This document shows positions 47,252 through 58,851 of a DNA stretch of 64,000 bases, piece after piece. The position numbers were made by a program, and so were the translations under genes. This stretch comes from Ctenosaura bakeri (taxonomy: Eukaryota > Chordata > Lepidosauria > Squamata > Iguanidae): the NCBI GenBank assembly GCA_948474755.1, contig CAOLHI010000355.1, positions 248,001 to 312,000 of the forward strand, read 5' to 3'. Position 1 is the stretch's first letter; each line of letters opens with the position of its first letter. The notes under the pieces were generated by a model. It did not search any database, had not been told where the DNA came from, and worked only from the letters and a program-made list of their open reading frames with translations.

Positions 47252-47619
47252 ATTACCTGGAAATAAGCCTCGTAGAACTTGCATCCAGTCCAGAAGGAGA
47301 ACAGCTCAGGAGGAACGGCTGGAGATCTGCCAGTGCTGACACCCAGCATTTATCATTTGAAGCAGTCACCTTCCTCTGTAATGGTAAAATGCTGGCCCTT
47401 CTGATAAGGTGGATAAAACAGCCTTTAGAATTAAAAAAAATTATAAATGGACACCACACTATATATAAGGAGTCAAATATCATTTTGGAGGTGTCTTGGC
47501 AATCCTCTAAAATAGTATTTGAATTTCAGCAGGCCTTTTGAGACACCTCTGAATTCCTACTGTAGTAGAATTGACATTTAAAGCTGCGCAAAGTGACTGA
47601 GGGTAAAGGGTTGGTTTAG

Positions 47620-48309
47620 AAAGCTGGCGTGGTGCCGTGGTCTGAATGCCGGACGGTGACCGTGGGGCCCAGGGTTCAGTTCCCCACTCGGCCGTGGAAA
47701 CTCACTGGGTGACCTTGGGTGCTTCACACATTCTCAGCCCCAGAAAACCCCTTAGGGTCAACATTCAATTAGTTCAGAATATGGCAGCCAGGTTGGTCAC
47801 CAGAAGATCTAAAACTGACCACATAACACCAATTCTGAAGTCCTTACATTGGCTGCCTATTAGTTTCCGGGCACAGTACATGGTGTTGGTTCTTACCTTT
47901 AAAGCCCTTCATGGCTTGGGACCAGCCTACCTGCGGGATCGCCTTCTCCCCTATAATCCGCCCCGCACATTAAGGTCCTCTGGGAGGAATTTACTGCAGC
48001 CAGTCAGAACTAGGTTGGCTGCGGTTACCCAGAGGACCTTCTCTTCTATCGCTCCCAAGTTATGGAATGGCCTGCCGGAGGAGACCCGGCACATTACCAG
48101 TCTTGACTGGTAATATGCTTCCGACAGGCCTTCCCAGACTAGTGCTCCACCACCGCCCACCGATAGTTAATGTGTTTTAGGGGGTTTTAGATGGGTTGGT
48201 GGGTGGGGAGGATGGGTTATGTTTTAATTGCTTTTAATGTATTTGATGTACTGTTGTAGTACCGTCGGGAGAGGTGGGATATAAATAAATATTATTGTTA
48301 TTATCATGA

Positions 48310-48356
<47 letters not shown>

Positions 48357-48392
48357 ATAAGTCAGAAATAACACTGAAGACACAAAGCAACA
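47620..48392 (+). mobile_element. Sauria-type SINE split by an L2 insertion
   Basis: The head and middle lie at 47620-47764 (aagctggcgtggtgccgtgg, cgtggaaactcactgggtga, then an internally deleted section up to ccttagggtcaacat). The tail resumes at 48359 as aagtcagaaataacactgaa and ends near 48392. The missing tail is thus on the far side of the L2, which shows insertion and not fusion. Confidence 0.8.
47765..48353 (+). mobile_element. L2 LINE 3' end, 5'-truncated, with AACAT duplication
   Basis: The coding remnant, up to codon 155 of the ORF ending 48113, reads NIQLVQNMAARLVTRRSK, HITPILKSLHWLPISFRAQY, LTFKALHGLGPAYLRDRLLP, RTLRSSGRNLL and APKLWNGLPEETR, the C-terminus of L2-clade reverse transcriptase. 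The 3'UTR ends gaggtgggatataaataaat and an (ATT)n tail (48311-48353). AACAT occurs at 47760-47764 and 48354-48358. Confidence 0.85.
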
Positions 48393-48827
48393 GGGTTAGT
48401 ATAGCTGCAGCTAGATGACATTTTGTGAAGTGGAATGCTTTCAAACTGTAATCATGTACACACTTCCCTGGGAGCAAGTCCCTTGAAATATAAAAAAGCT
48501 GACTTCTATTATTCCTTCAAATGCCACAAGACTTTATACAAAAAGCCCTCAGCTACCTTCTAGAGTATGGAAACAGATTTTGTGATCCTGAGCAGGGAAG
48601 TGAAGAACTTCCTGTTTGTTCAAACTTTGGCTGAATTACCACTAAAAAAAAAAAAGAATTTTATTGGAGCACAGTTTGGGGCAGATGTATATAAGATTTG
48701 TCTTGTCTTACAAGATATCAATGAGAGTCAGCTAGAAGGTGGCTGTTTTTCTGTGGTTGACAATGAAGTTTCACAAGAATCTTTTGGAAAACAATGTTAT
48801 TAATTTTTATGCATTATATAAAGAAGT
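48393..48827. other. Upstream intergenic DNA, no recognised feature
   Basis: The ORF at 48567-48803 has no recognisable domain. Confidence 0.4.
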
Positions 48828-49050
48828 GTGAGTATAGGCTTTCAAGTCACCTGTTGACTTATGGTGACCCCATTAATTTCATAAGATTTTCCTTAGTCAA
48901 GGAGTATTCAGAAATGATTTTGCCAGTTCCTTCTTCTGAAAATAGCCTATAGCACCTGGAATTCAGTGGCAGTCTCCCATCCATCCAAGTGCTAACATGG
49001 GTTGACTCTGCTTAGGTTCTGAGATCAGATGGGATCTGCTGCCTTTAGGC
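48828..49050 (-). mobile_element. 5S-derived SINE, 3' unit of a head-to-tail SINE pair
   Basis: The minus strand starts at 49050 with gcctaaaggcagcagatccc (5S rRNA 5' end), then atctgatctcagaacctaag, acttggatggatgggagact and ggtgctataggc, followed by the Bov-B-like tail down to 48828. Its 5' end abuts the tRNA-headed SINE at 49051. Confidence 0.8.
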
Positions 49051-49216
49051 TGTGTGCCTTCAAATTGTTTCCAACTTATGGCAACCTATCACTGGGTTTT
49101 CTGGGGCCAAGAGTGTGTGACGTGCCCAAGTGGGAAACCAGTGGGTTTCCATGAGAATTGAACCTTGGTCTCCAGAGTCATAGTACAACATTAAAACTAC
49201 TATACCATGCTATCCC
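49051..49216 (-). mobile_element. Sauria-type SINE, 5' unit of a head-to-tail SINE pair
   Basis: The minus strand runs from 49216 (gatagcatggtatagtagtt) through ctctggagaccaaggttcaa to the tail (gccataagttggaaacaatt, gaaggcacaca), which joins the 5S SINE with no spacer. Confidence 0.8.
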
Positions 49217-50581
49217 TCATTATAAAGGCACTTGATTATAAAGTTTTGCATAATATTTCCTGTGAATATATTTTGTTCCATATTATACTGAATAGTTAAA
49301 ACAGTATGTGTTTTTTATGATTACTCCTGATTTCTTTCTGATTCTTACAAAGGCTACTTAGACCTGAAAAAGTGTTGGGGAAAGAGAGGAAATAGCCTTT
49401 AAATTAATATTTGCACATGGTCAGTTGGAGGGGTGGGGGGCAGAGTGTATGTGTGCGCACACATTAAAGACCCTGGCAGGCTACCTGCAACACATCAGCT
49501 GTGCTTTACACACCTCTGTTCTCACTGAAAAACTGGGTTGGATTCAAGGTCTGTGTCTCGGGACATGTTTGAATTTGAATAAGTTTTTCTTAGAACTGTG
49601 GCTGTTACACATCCAAATAAATTACATTCAGTATTTTATTTCAACTATCCAGCCTGTGAATTCTTTACAAATGTTTCTGAGATAGTTCACAGTTCATACA
49701 AAAGGATGCAGCTGAAGGATACAGCAGTCCAAGTTGAATTTGCTGCCAGTATTAAAACTATTTGGAACACTGTGAGTGGGAAAAGGGGGAAACCAAGGAC
49801 TGTATAAGAGTGTGTGTAGTATATGTCCAAACCATGTCCCCCTTTTTATACTCAGTAATATTTTCTTTTCCTCATGAAATCTAGTGAAATCTAGTCCAGT
49901 GAAATCAAGGAAATCACAGGACTTTTATCAATTAAAAAAAAGCCTTTTGCTTTTTGCATTGTATAAGGAGCCTAGCTAAGTTACTTCTTTTAAATATGTA
50001 TAACATTTTATATTAAGCAGCAAGGCAGTGTTTGTTAAATATTTCAAAACAATAGCATGCTGAAGACCAGGAAACTGTCTGGGTCCAACATAATGAACAC
50101 TGAAGTTAGCCTGTGTGTATCCACAGAATACAAATTACTTTGAGGGTATTGAAAAGGGGGAAAAAACCCAGCAACATCCTGGACTATGTACACAAGGGAG
50201 CCCGATTGATTCTTCTTTATATGTCTATCGATTAGAACTTGCTCTCCATTATTGGTCCTCTGGCTATAAGAGCATAACAGGCATTTAATAAGAAAACAAA
50301 TATGTAAAATCTGCCTGTACTCAACACCTGTATGCAACATAACAGAGCAGCCTACTTAGGACAGTCATAAGGATAAACTGTCTCAGTAGTTTCCTGTTTC
50401 CTTTAAGTGAACGTCTTTTCTATTATTCATCAGAATAATTCTTTTTAGCTCAAAAATGTAGGTAACCTTACAAAACAGAAAACTATTTCACTAACCTTTT
50501 CTGTTTTATTCCTCTTTTAAACACAGCAGCAGATATGTACAGTAAGGTATATTTAACCCAAAAACCAATGGTTAGCCCCAA
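49217..50581. other. Unique-looking intergenic DNA
   Basis: No recognised feature. Confidence 0.4.
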
Positions 50582-50584
50582 TTA

Positions 50585-51293
50585 GGCCATTTGCACACAA
50601 GGTTGATACATCATAGTAGCATCGAATCCTCACCCTCATGTCAGCATGTTGAACTGTTTTAGCATCATAGTTTTTCTTATGGTTCTGCACGTTTTCAGCT
50701 CCTAGAATGGTTCACTACGATGCGAAACTGCTGTATGTGAAAATCAAAAAAACTCCGATGTAAATCTTCCAAACCGGTTCTGCTTTGGTTTTCAACTACA
50801 CGCAGAAGCATAGCATCGATTCACATCGCAGAAGTGGCCAGCTATGGGTGTTTCCAGGCTGTCCCTTCCATCATTTCCATCCCTATTTCTGTCTCTTAAC
50901 CCATCAAAGGACAGGCTGCCATCATTATTGTCTTCATGCATTAAACAGACAGTGGGGAGAGAGTGGATCTGGTAATGGACTGTTAAAACTGTTTTTTTCT
51001 ACATATCAACAAACATAACCTACGCATAAATGTAGCAATGCAGAAATGTGTTTAAAATGTATATGTGTGGTTTTTTTAAAAAAACAACAACAACAGACCA
51101 ATCAGCGATGGCAGGGCAGAGGGAGGGAAGGGAGTGGGAATGGCCAGGGACTTGCTGTTGTGGATTTTCTCTGCAGTAATACAATGTAAAGCGGGGTGTG
51201 TGTGTGCAGACAGCACAATTTCTGAATCGGAGTATAAAAACACCATTCTTGACATGCAATGAACCACTCCTCCCCTCTCGTGTGGAAATGGCC
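50585..51293. mobile_element. 709-bp MITE-like element with GGCCATTT...CACAC ends and TTA duplication
   Basis: The left end ggccatttgcacacaagg and the inverse of the right end (51293-51276) ggccatttccacacgaga differ at few positions. TTA flanks both sides (50582-50584, 51294-51296). There may be an inner boundary at about 50840 (gcagaagtggcc), so a shorter element plus added DNA is possible. No transposase. Confidence 0.6.
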
Positions 51294-51389
51294 TTAGTGT
51301 AGACCTATTGGATCAATTACATGTATTAACTTAAAAAGTTCCCATCAGCAGGGCTACTCTAGTTAAGAATAACAATTGGATTTAGAGCA

Positions 51390-51518
51390 AGAATGGACAA
51401 AGAGCAACCTTCTGAATTTTGTTGGATTGCAACTTCTGTCAGCCCTGGCCAACATAGCTAATGGTGAGGAACGTTAAGAGCTGCAGTCCAGCATCTGAAG
51501 GTCATACATCGTCAACCC
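51390..51518. repeat. Palindromic MITE-like repeat (cagatgttgttggact family)
   Basis: Left arm ccttctgaattttgttggat; centre ctggccaacatagctaatgg; right arm gagctgcagtccagcatctg, then aaggtcat. Confidence 0.55.
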
Positions 51519-52031
51519 TTGACTGAAGCCATAGTATTTATTTATAGTGCCTATGAGGCACATGGATGCTGAGCTTTTTATGCTGTAGAAGAATTGCAAT
51601 AACATAATTACCCCTCTTTTTGTATTTTTATGTAATACTGCAAGTGGATTTACAGTATCACAAGACTGAATTCATCCATTATAAAAAGAGTTAATGAAAA
51701 TTTAACTTTTTCCTGCAGTTCAAATCTGAAAGAAATCAGAACATAGCAAGTTGTCTTGTACCGACTCAGACTTCTGGTTCATTATGTCAAGGCTGGCCTT
51801 CCCATTAGACAAAGTGAGGTGTCTGCCTCAGGCAGCATAGAAGAGGTAAGAAATCAGGCCCCTCACACCAGAAGGATTCTCACCATATCTATGGAGAGTT
51901 TCTTGGCCATTTTCTCACAGGGTCTCCCTGTCCATAGTACCTGATTCTGAGGAAAGCCCTGTCAAGAATCAGCCATTTTGACATGACCAGATCTGTGGAG
52001 AACAGAGCTGGCTGTCCCGAGCACTGTTCTT
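51519..52031. other. Unique-looking intergenic DNA
   Basis: No recognised feature. Confidence 0.4.
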
Positions 52032-52240
52032 CCATGCCCTCCAAAATTTCAAGGTGAAAACAGGGACACCAATGACCAAGTGGTATCAGAGTAATTCTAT
52101 CTCTGCTCTCCCCTCTAATTGAGTGCAAACTCAGTGTACTCAGTTTGCAGCAGTTGAAGTCAGTTGAGGACAATGGGAGGAAGGTTGGAGAGAGAAACTG
52201 GGACATTGAAAAAGTGAGAATTAATCAGGACTGTTGCTGT
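52032..52240 (+). repeat. Partial copy (left half) of the foldback repeat at 58971-59531
   Basis: Starts catgccctccaaaatttcaa with ggtgaaaacagggacacc, then has ttgagtgcaaactcagtgta, agaaactgggacattg and attaatcaggactgttg. The order matches the left arm and centre of the 58.97 kb element. Confidence 0.5.
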
Positions 52241-53233
52241 CAGTCTGATCGTATGCTCTTCACCGAGAGTGAATAATTCTTTTGCTCCCACTTCAAGAGT
52301 GCCTGCATCTAGCTCACTATTGTTTGACAGGCAGCAGCTCTTCACAAAGAAGTCTTCCCATAGAAGTCTTTCCTGGCTGTTCTCAGCAACGCCAGGGATT
52401 GAAATTGAGACCTTTGGCATACGAAGCATGTGTTCTCACGCTAAGGTACTTCCCTTCCCCAATGAAGGAATAAAGTGGGTTTCAGGACACAATCTGGAAG
52501 TGAAAATGCTGGACGGAAGGGAGCCAGCCCCCTATTGAGTTGAGACCAAGGGCGTCCTCCTACCACAGCTGAGTTATGAACAACTTCAGCAGTCATTATG
52601 TTAATTTTTTTTAAAGTAACTTATCTACTTATACACTACTGCAACTGGTTTATGAAGGGCTGAGTCAACTTATTCTGCAGCCAAACTCAACCCTGCCAGC
52701 AACTGAAAATACAAGAAACCATTTCAGTTTCTGTGTGCTCACCCACCTTCCAACCACATAGAAATTCCTCCCATATTGTGTTTAAGTGACACAAATGACT
52801 TGCATCAGCATGCTTCTGGCTTGAAAATGTGCAGTGTGTTACTGTGTATATTTAGTCAGAAAGAATCCTACTGAGTTCAATGTAACTTATTTTAAAGTCT
52901 TATGTCAAAGTTTGCTACTCAAGGGTTGGTAGACAGCACAGAACTGAGGATGTGCTCCCAGGATGTCACTTGCAAAGGAATTTATGAATGGAATCTCCCC
53001 ATCCCCAAAAGAAGGAAGTGGGGACATTTTACAATACCTTTGCTACTCAGCAGCTTTCTTGATTCTGGTTGCCTGGGAAGTTAATCTGAAGCAGCTTTAT
53101 TTGCCCTAGCCTACAGGTGCAATTTAGATCTTGTGATACCTGACAAGTCTAAAAACAGATCCTTAAATCTTTGCTTTACTTGCAGGAATACTGGGTGAAA
53201 TAAATACCGCCAGCCAGACCTCTTTTCAGGAAG
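52241..53233. other. Unique-looking intergenic DNA
   Basis: No recognised feature. Confidence 0.4.
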
Positions 53234-53235
53234 TA

Positions 53236-53598
53236 CAGTAATCCGTCCACATTCGCTAGTGTTAGGGGCACAGGACTCCTGTGAAAGTGAAAAAAAACCC
53301 ATGAATAACTCTAGGCCCTCCCAAACCATATCTAACACAAAACATAAGTACGAACACCATATTCAACCCACCATGGATTCCTTTGAGGCATCAGGGTTCC
53401 TTCACAAGGCAGAAGTGGGTGGCTGGTGGGGCTTACTGCCACTTCCACTGCTGCCTCACATCATTTTTAAGAGGGACTTACAAGCCTCATTTTTGGTTTC
53501 TCAGTCTCACAAGGCTTGTACTCCCTGTTAAAAATGACATAAGGAGGCAGAGCAAATAATCCGCAAAAGTGAAACCTGTAAATGTGGAGGGCTGACTG
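53236..53598 (-). mobile_element. Tigger-like MITE, same family as 42895-43278, inverted
   Basis: TA flanks both sides (53234-53235, 53599-53600). The ends are cagtaatccgtccacattcg and aaatgtggagggctgactg. The body reads ggccctcccaaaccatatct, gaggcatcagggttccttca and tggtggggcttactgccact, the complement of the 42.9 kb copy. Confidence 0.85.
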
Positions 53599-53600
53599 TA

Positions 53601-54333
53601 ATTGAGACTACACATATAACAGAGTTTGATGTGAATGAAGTACATAGTAGGAAGCTTGTAGTCTATGGGTTTGGCTGACTGTATTTTTAAAGGCATTAGC
53701 AGAAAGCCTCCAGTTGCTAAGATTCATGTACAGATTGGAAGGTGGAACTTTAGCTTAGAACACTATTGCCAAATGAGAGTAGAAAACACAAGACACTGCA
53801 GCTGATGTGACTGTTTTATGAACCTGCAAAGTTTTGCGAATCCATTCTGGAGTTTAGTACAATGATGCTCTGTTCAAACAGGATAATTTTTAAGTAAGGG
53901 TGTATCAGTCAGCATTACACACACACTTGCTTAATAGCAATTCACTCTGAAGAGAAACAACATGAACAATAGTTCTGCAAGGAGGCCAAAGACACGTAAG
54001 AGGGGGGAGAGATCTAATCAGCATCATCAACTCTAGTTTTCAGAATTCTCTGGATGAAGCCATAATTAAATCTGTGTTTAAAAAAAATAAACAGGTACAT
54101 AATTAAAGTGTTGAGCTTTCTAGAGAATTCCAGTTTAAGTTCCCTTTCTTGATAGAAGGACAATCATTTCTCTGCCTTACCACCTTCCAGCCTCTACCAC
54201 TTGAAGCATCAACCTCACTTGGTCCAGTGATAAAGTCAGTCCTGCTGAACAAAAGTAGCAGATCAAAACAAAGAGCATGTACATCTATTTAAAATATGTG
54301 CAACAGACAGAAGTGACCACCTGCCTTAAAATA
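53601..54333. other. Unique-looking intergenic DNA
   Basis: No recognised feature. Confidence 0.4.
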
Positions 54334-54569
54334 ATTGTCGTGTGCCTTCAAGTCATTTCAGACTTTTGGCAACCCAAAAGTGACCATCTCTTTGGGTTTT
54401 CTTGATAACATTTGATCAGAGGGAGGTTGCCTTTGCCTTCCTCTGAGACTGAGGATGTGTAATATGCCCAAAGTCACTGAGCAAGTTTCTGAGACCAAGT
54501 GGGAATTAGAACTTTGATCTCTCAGTATCCTAGACCAATTACTCAAACCACTACACCACGTTGGTTCTC
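54334..54569 (-). mobile_element. Sauria-type SINE, minus orientation, near full length
   Basis: Tail complement ttgtcgtgtgccttcaagtc, middle tgcctttgccttcctctgag, head complement near aaaccactacaccacgttgg (54547-54566). Confidence 0.85.
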
Positions 54570-55587
54570 AAAACAATACCTACCCAAGATAAATTGCATA
54601 GGTATGTGTATTACGCACTTATTACACACATCTTATTGTATGAAAATGGCAAAGCCAACAAGTCTGCTGGCTTTCTCCTTCATTTCCTTTGTATGTCAGC
54701 TAATAATTGCAACTTGGATAGTGTACAGAATTCTCATGCCCATTCATGCTTCTGATGTGTTTGTCTGCTGACAAAATATTGTGGAATTATGGGTGTGGGC
54801 TGTAGTCAGCATTTTCCTCTAGACTTTTATATGCCACAAGTACCCAAGTAGGATGCCTGACCTGTAAAATGTATTATTTTTATTGAGATTTCCCCTCTCA
54901 TTTAAGGTGAACTTTGTGCTTTCCTGTCAAGCATAAGGTCAAGGTTCTTTATTAATAAATAGAGAGAAACAGAAACTCCATGAGGGACACAATAAATGAA
55001 GGAAGGGGAAATACAGCTGTTTGATGCTGTCTTTTCACTCAGTTGTGTTGGTCCTGCTGTTAGAGAAGACTCTTTCTGCCTTTTTGGCCAAGCAAAGTTT
55101 CTTGTTAGTCAAGTTGTCCCTCAGGAGAACATGTTAGGGATTCAATTTTTGATGTACCTTAGTCAACTTTTTTCCTTTATTCTTTTAAAATATTTATATC
55201 CTGCCTTGTCTCTAAATATTATAGGGAAGCTTACCATAAAATCAATTTGCCTATCTTAAAACAATTTAACTTAGGGACAGATAGCTTGTGAGCCTCTAGA
55301 TGTTTTTGGATTTGCATTTTCCCTTATGCCTTATCATTAAGTATTTTGTTAGTGCTGATGCAGATTTCAGATTGGAAACATTTAAAGGCCCACAAGTTGC
55401 CTACCAGTGCTTTAGCCAGTATTTACAACTGCTTCCAAAGTTTAGTTCCTTTTCACAATACTCCTTTGCCATAACTCTTTCATTCCCTCAGACACTCCTA
55501 TGTACATTTTTGCACTTCCTTTCACTAAAATGAACAGTTGCTGAAAATGGATTGAGATCCCATACCTGCAATAATTGAGTTTGTTAG
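54570..55587. other. Intergenic DNA with a possible old LINE tail
   Basis: About 55175-55225 (tatttatatcctgccttgtc) resembles the complement of a LINE/SINE 3' end; not assignable. Otherwise nothing. Confidence 0.3.
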
Positions 55588-55772
55588 TGTTGCTGTTGTG
55601 TGTCTTCAAGTTGCTTCTGACTTATGGCGATCCTAAGGTGAACCCATCACAGGGTTTTCTGGGACTGAGAGTGTGTGATGCACCCAAGGTCACCCACTGG
55701 GTTGAGTATTGACCACTGGTCTCCAGGGTTCTTGTAGTCCAATGCCCAAAGCCCTACAGCATGTGGCTCTCC
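55588..55772 (-). mobile_element. Sauria-type SINE, minus orientation
   Basis: Tail gctgttgtgtgtcttcaagt, cttatggcgatcctaaggtg, middle gcacccaaggtcacccactg, head near 55760. One internal deletion relative to the full element. Confidence 0.85.
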
Positions 55773-57120
55773 ACAATAGTTGAGTACAAGAGAGAAATTC
55801 TGCTGGTATAGCCTGTCACACTCCAGCATAGCAAAGCGTACCCTTTTCTATACAACTCAAAATGTTTGGAAGTCTTATTTTAATTCCACCCCTCTCTTTT
55901 ACCCATGCTTTTGGTTCAGATTTCTAGACTACTCTGATATTGTGACCAAATCATTGGGCTTCTCCAGACTGCCCAATACTTCCAGTAAATGTCAAGACAT
56001 TCTGCATTGCACTGTCACCCCTTGTAAAGCCTTCTGAAGGTTGTTTCCACTCCTGCATCCAATTGGATCCTAAATATGTTGGGCTTTTGATCCTTGTTTG
56101 TGGCCAGGCATAGTGGATTTTTGCACTACCTACAATTTGTACATAACAGTTCTCTCCTGCTTGAGGTGTGATTAAGTTGTGATATAGGAGTGGTTTCCCA
56201 CCATCCCCCTGCTATCCTCTCCCTTAAACTCAGCATCTTCCCCCATACCCTGCTCCCTCAGTGTGCACATTCCTAGTCTTGCACATTAGCACTCTAAAAT
56301 GAAGGGGTAAGGAGAGAAAAAGATTCAGTCTGGTAACTGGAAATGTAATGAGGAAACTCAGTTCAATGTGAAACTTCCATGGCAAAGGTCATACCTCCAT
56401 TTGAAATGTCATCAGTGGGAACACCCAAAATATGTAAAAGGAGTGACTGAGACAATAGATGCAGACAAGTTATATTTTTCCCACTTGTATTGGAAACTCT
56501 CAGAACACGGAGAAAAAAAAATTGCAGCTTGTGGCTAGTATGAGAATTCCCTGTGGAAGAGGGGGCAGGGATGGAACAGGAAGAATGTCATATAGAAGTT
56601 TAAAGCAAACCAGTTAGTACAGTTACAAATCCCATCAAATCCCAAGGTTTTTAGCTGATCTGGAAGGATCTACACTGGTTTCCCAGCTTTCACTTTATTT
56701 GCCATCTGAGGTAATTCTTGATATTTTTACCGTGTTGGGCCCCTTCATCACACAACTACTCTCTGTGTCTCTGGTTTTTCTTATTCCCCTCATCCCAGTT
56801 CATTATATACATCCAGAGGCTGGGATTGTCTGACATTGTCAACATTCCCCCCAAACAATCTAGCCTGTTCCTGTTCTTTTAACAACACATAGATGTGCAG
56901 AAATCAACGGGTGATGTTTTTAATGGCATGAAGGTAAGGATTATCCTCCAATAATGTTTTCAATTAAGGATGCTCAAATGAGGACCAGTAAAAATCTAGC
57001 AACTCTAGATATGTCTGATTATCCTAGGGAAGGTCTCAGTATCTTAGCCAAGACTTAATATAATTCAGAAATAAGATCTTATTTTGCCAAGAGGGAAATG
57101 GGAAAATTAAATAGTTGTAA
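55773..57120. other. Unique-looking intergenic DNA
   Basis: No recognised feature. Confidence 0.4.
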
Positions 57121-57325
57121 TAAGCTAAGCAGGGCCAACCTTGCTTAGTACTTGGACGGGAGACTGCCAATGAATACTAGGTGTTATAGACTATATTTCA
57201 GAGAAAGGAACTGGCAAAACCACCTTTGAATGTTCCTTGCCTAAGAAAACCCTATGAAATTAATCGGGTCACTATAAATCAACAGGCAACTTGAAGGCAC
57301 ACACACACACACACACACACACACA
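57121..57325 (+). mobile_element. 5S-derived SINE with (CA)n tail
   Basis: The 5S part (aagctaagcagggccaacct, gtacttggacgggagactgc, aggtgttatagact) lacks the first part of 5S. The Bov-B-like tail follows (aaaaccctatgaaattaatc, gcaacttgaaggcac) and runs into a (CA)13 tract at 57299-57325. Confidence 0.85.
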
Positions 57326-57870
57326 ATATGATTAATTTCAAAAGCCTGCAAAGGCAATTCGACACTTTTGAAAGTGGAGAATCGTTTGTACATTGCACTC
57401 TGTGAACCTTTATACCTGATTTCTTTGTTTTTCCTTTCTGAGTAAGTTAATCTGTTTCCCCATTTGGATTATCTTTTGTTCCAGCAGAAACAGGTGAAAC
57501 AACAACACTTTTTGAAAAATAGGAAAAAATGACTGCACAAAAGCTGGCAGAGGATTTGCTGTAGGTGTACTACCTTAAAACAAAGCACTTTTTTAAAAAA
57601 AATGAGTTTTTCATGTTGAAATTTCACTTCAGACAAATAATGGGCTCTCTTACCTGCAGACTTCTGTCGAAAAGCCCATAATGTTAAGGGACAGAGTGAA
57701 GAGAGGATTAATTTATTGCATTCCATTGTTCAGAGTTGAGTGTATCTGCAGAAGGAACTGACTGGGTCCTTCCTAAACCAGAGCGAGGGGCACGAATGCA
57801 CAGAAATGGCATCTTTATGAGGTTCTTCTTAATAGAAACTTCTCCTTCCTTCAGTGGCAGAGATGTGTGT
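57326..57870. other. Unique-looking intergenic DNA
   Basis: No recognised feature. Confidence 0.4.
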
Positions 57871-58061
57871 TATTGTGGTGGTGGTGTGCATCTTCAAGTA
57901 ATTTGTTACTTATGATGACCTATCACACGGTTTTCTGGAGGCTGTGTGTATGTGATGCATCCAAGGTCAACCAGTTAATTTCCATGACTGAGCAGGGAAT
58001 CGAACCCTGGACTCCAGGGTTGTAGTTCATTGCTCAGACCACCACACCATGCTGGCTCCCA
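57871..58061 (-). mobile_element. Sauria-type SINE, minus orientation
   Basis: Tail gtggtgtgcatcttcaagta, middle gcatccaaggtcaaccagtt, head complement gggaatcgaaccctggactc with an intact GAATCGAACCC box B complement, then accacaccatgctggctcc. Confidence 0.85.
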
Positions 58062-58230
58062 GAGGTATTGTTACACTCACTAAAAACAAGAGGAATCCAC
58101 AAATATTGGTTTGTTTTTGACTTTTAGAGAGGAATACCTTGCATGAGATAAAATAAAAAATGAGGAAACAAATACACAGCTCTGGATGATTCCCTTCATG
58201 GCAAAAACTGGATTAAATTCTACAGTAAAC

Positions 58231-58366
58231 CAAGGATGGGCATACTGGCACAGCTTTTCAGATGTTGCTGGACCACAGTTTCTTACACCCTTCACCATTG
58301 TCTATGCTGGCTAAGGCTGAGGGGAGCTGCAGTTCAGCCACATCAGGAGGACCAAACTTTGCCCTG
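58231..58366. repeat. Palindromic MITE-like repeat (cagatgttgttggact family)
   Basis: Left arm ttcagatgttgctggaccac, centre ctatgctggctaaggctga, right arm gagctgcagttcagccacat then caggagg. A hairpin of about 130 bp. Confidence 0.6.
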
Positions 58367-58849
58367 GCCTGTTCTACTACGCACCTCACATGAACTGTGG
58401 GATTCTGACAAAGACAAATAATCACAATAAGAAAGGTTCAGATTAGGCCATCAATTGCATCAGAGACAGATTTCAAATATGCAGAAGCAACATATACAAA
58501 ACACATTGCATATTTCTTAGCAAGAACACTTAAAATCAGGTAATAGGTTTTTGTTGACCTACTTTTTCTCAAGCCCACTTCTTTGTCTCCCAGCACGCTT
58601 TCTCGATTAATATAGTGACCATAAGCAGGATTAAGCCTTGGATTTCCAGCAAGCAACAGTAGAATCCATTGGAAGTAGACGAGACCATGATTGTTCCTTA
58701 TCATTTAAATATACCCTAATGCATTAACAAAAAAATCTTGTGAAAGGCTGGGAAACCCTACAGAGGTATTCTGCAGGTGGCTCCCAGAGCTGTAAGAGAG
58801 AGGGGAAGGAAAGAAAGTTTTATCACAGTGCGACTGAAATATCAATGCC
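58367..58849. other. Unique-looking intergenic DNA
   Basis: No recognised feature. Confidence 0.4.
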
Positions 58850-58851
58850 AA

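Noticed and set aside
47620..48356. SINE-L2 chimera made by template switching
   Set aside because: The SINE tail resumes after the L2 with an AACAT duplication, so simple insertion explains it better.
48960..49050. 5S rRNA gene or pseudogene
   Set aside because: The 5S-like part is followed by an RTE-type SINE tail, with similar copies at 35.4 and 57.1 kb: a SINE.
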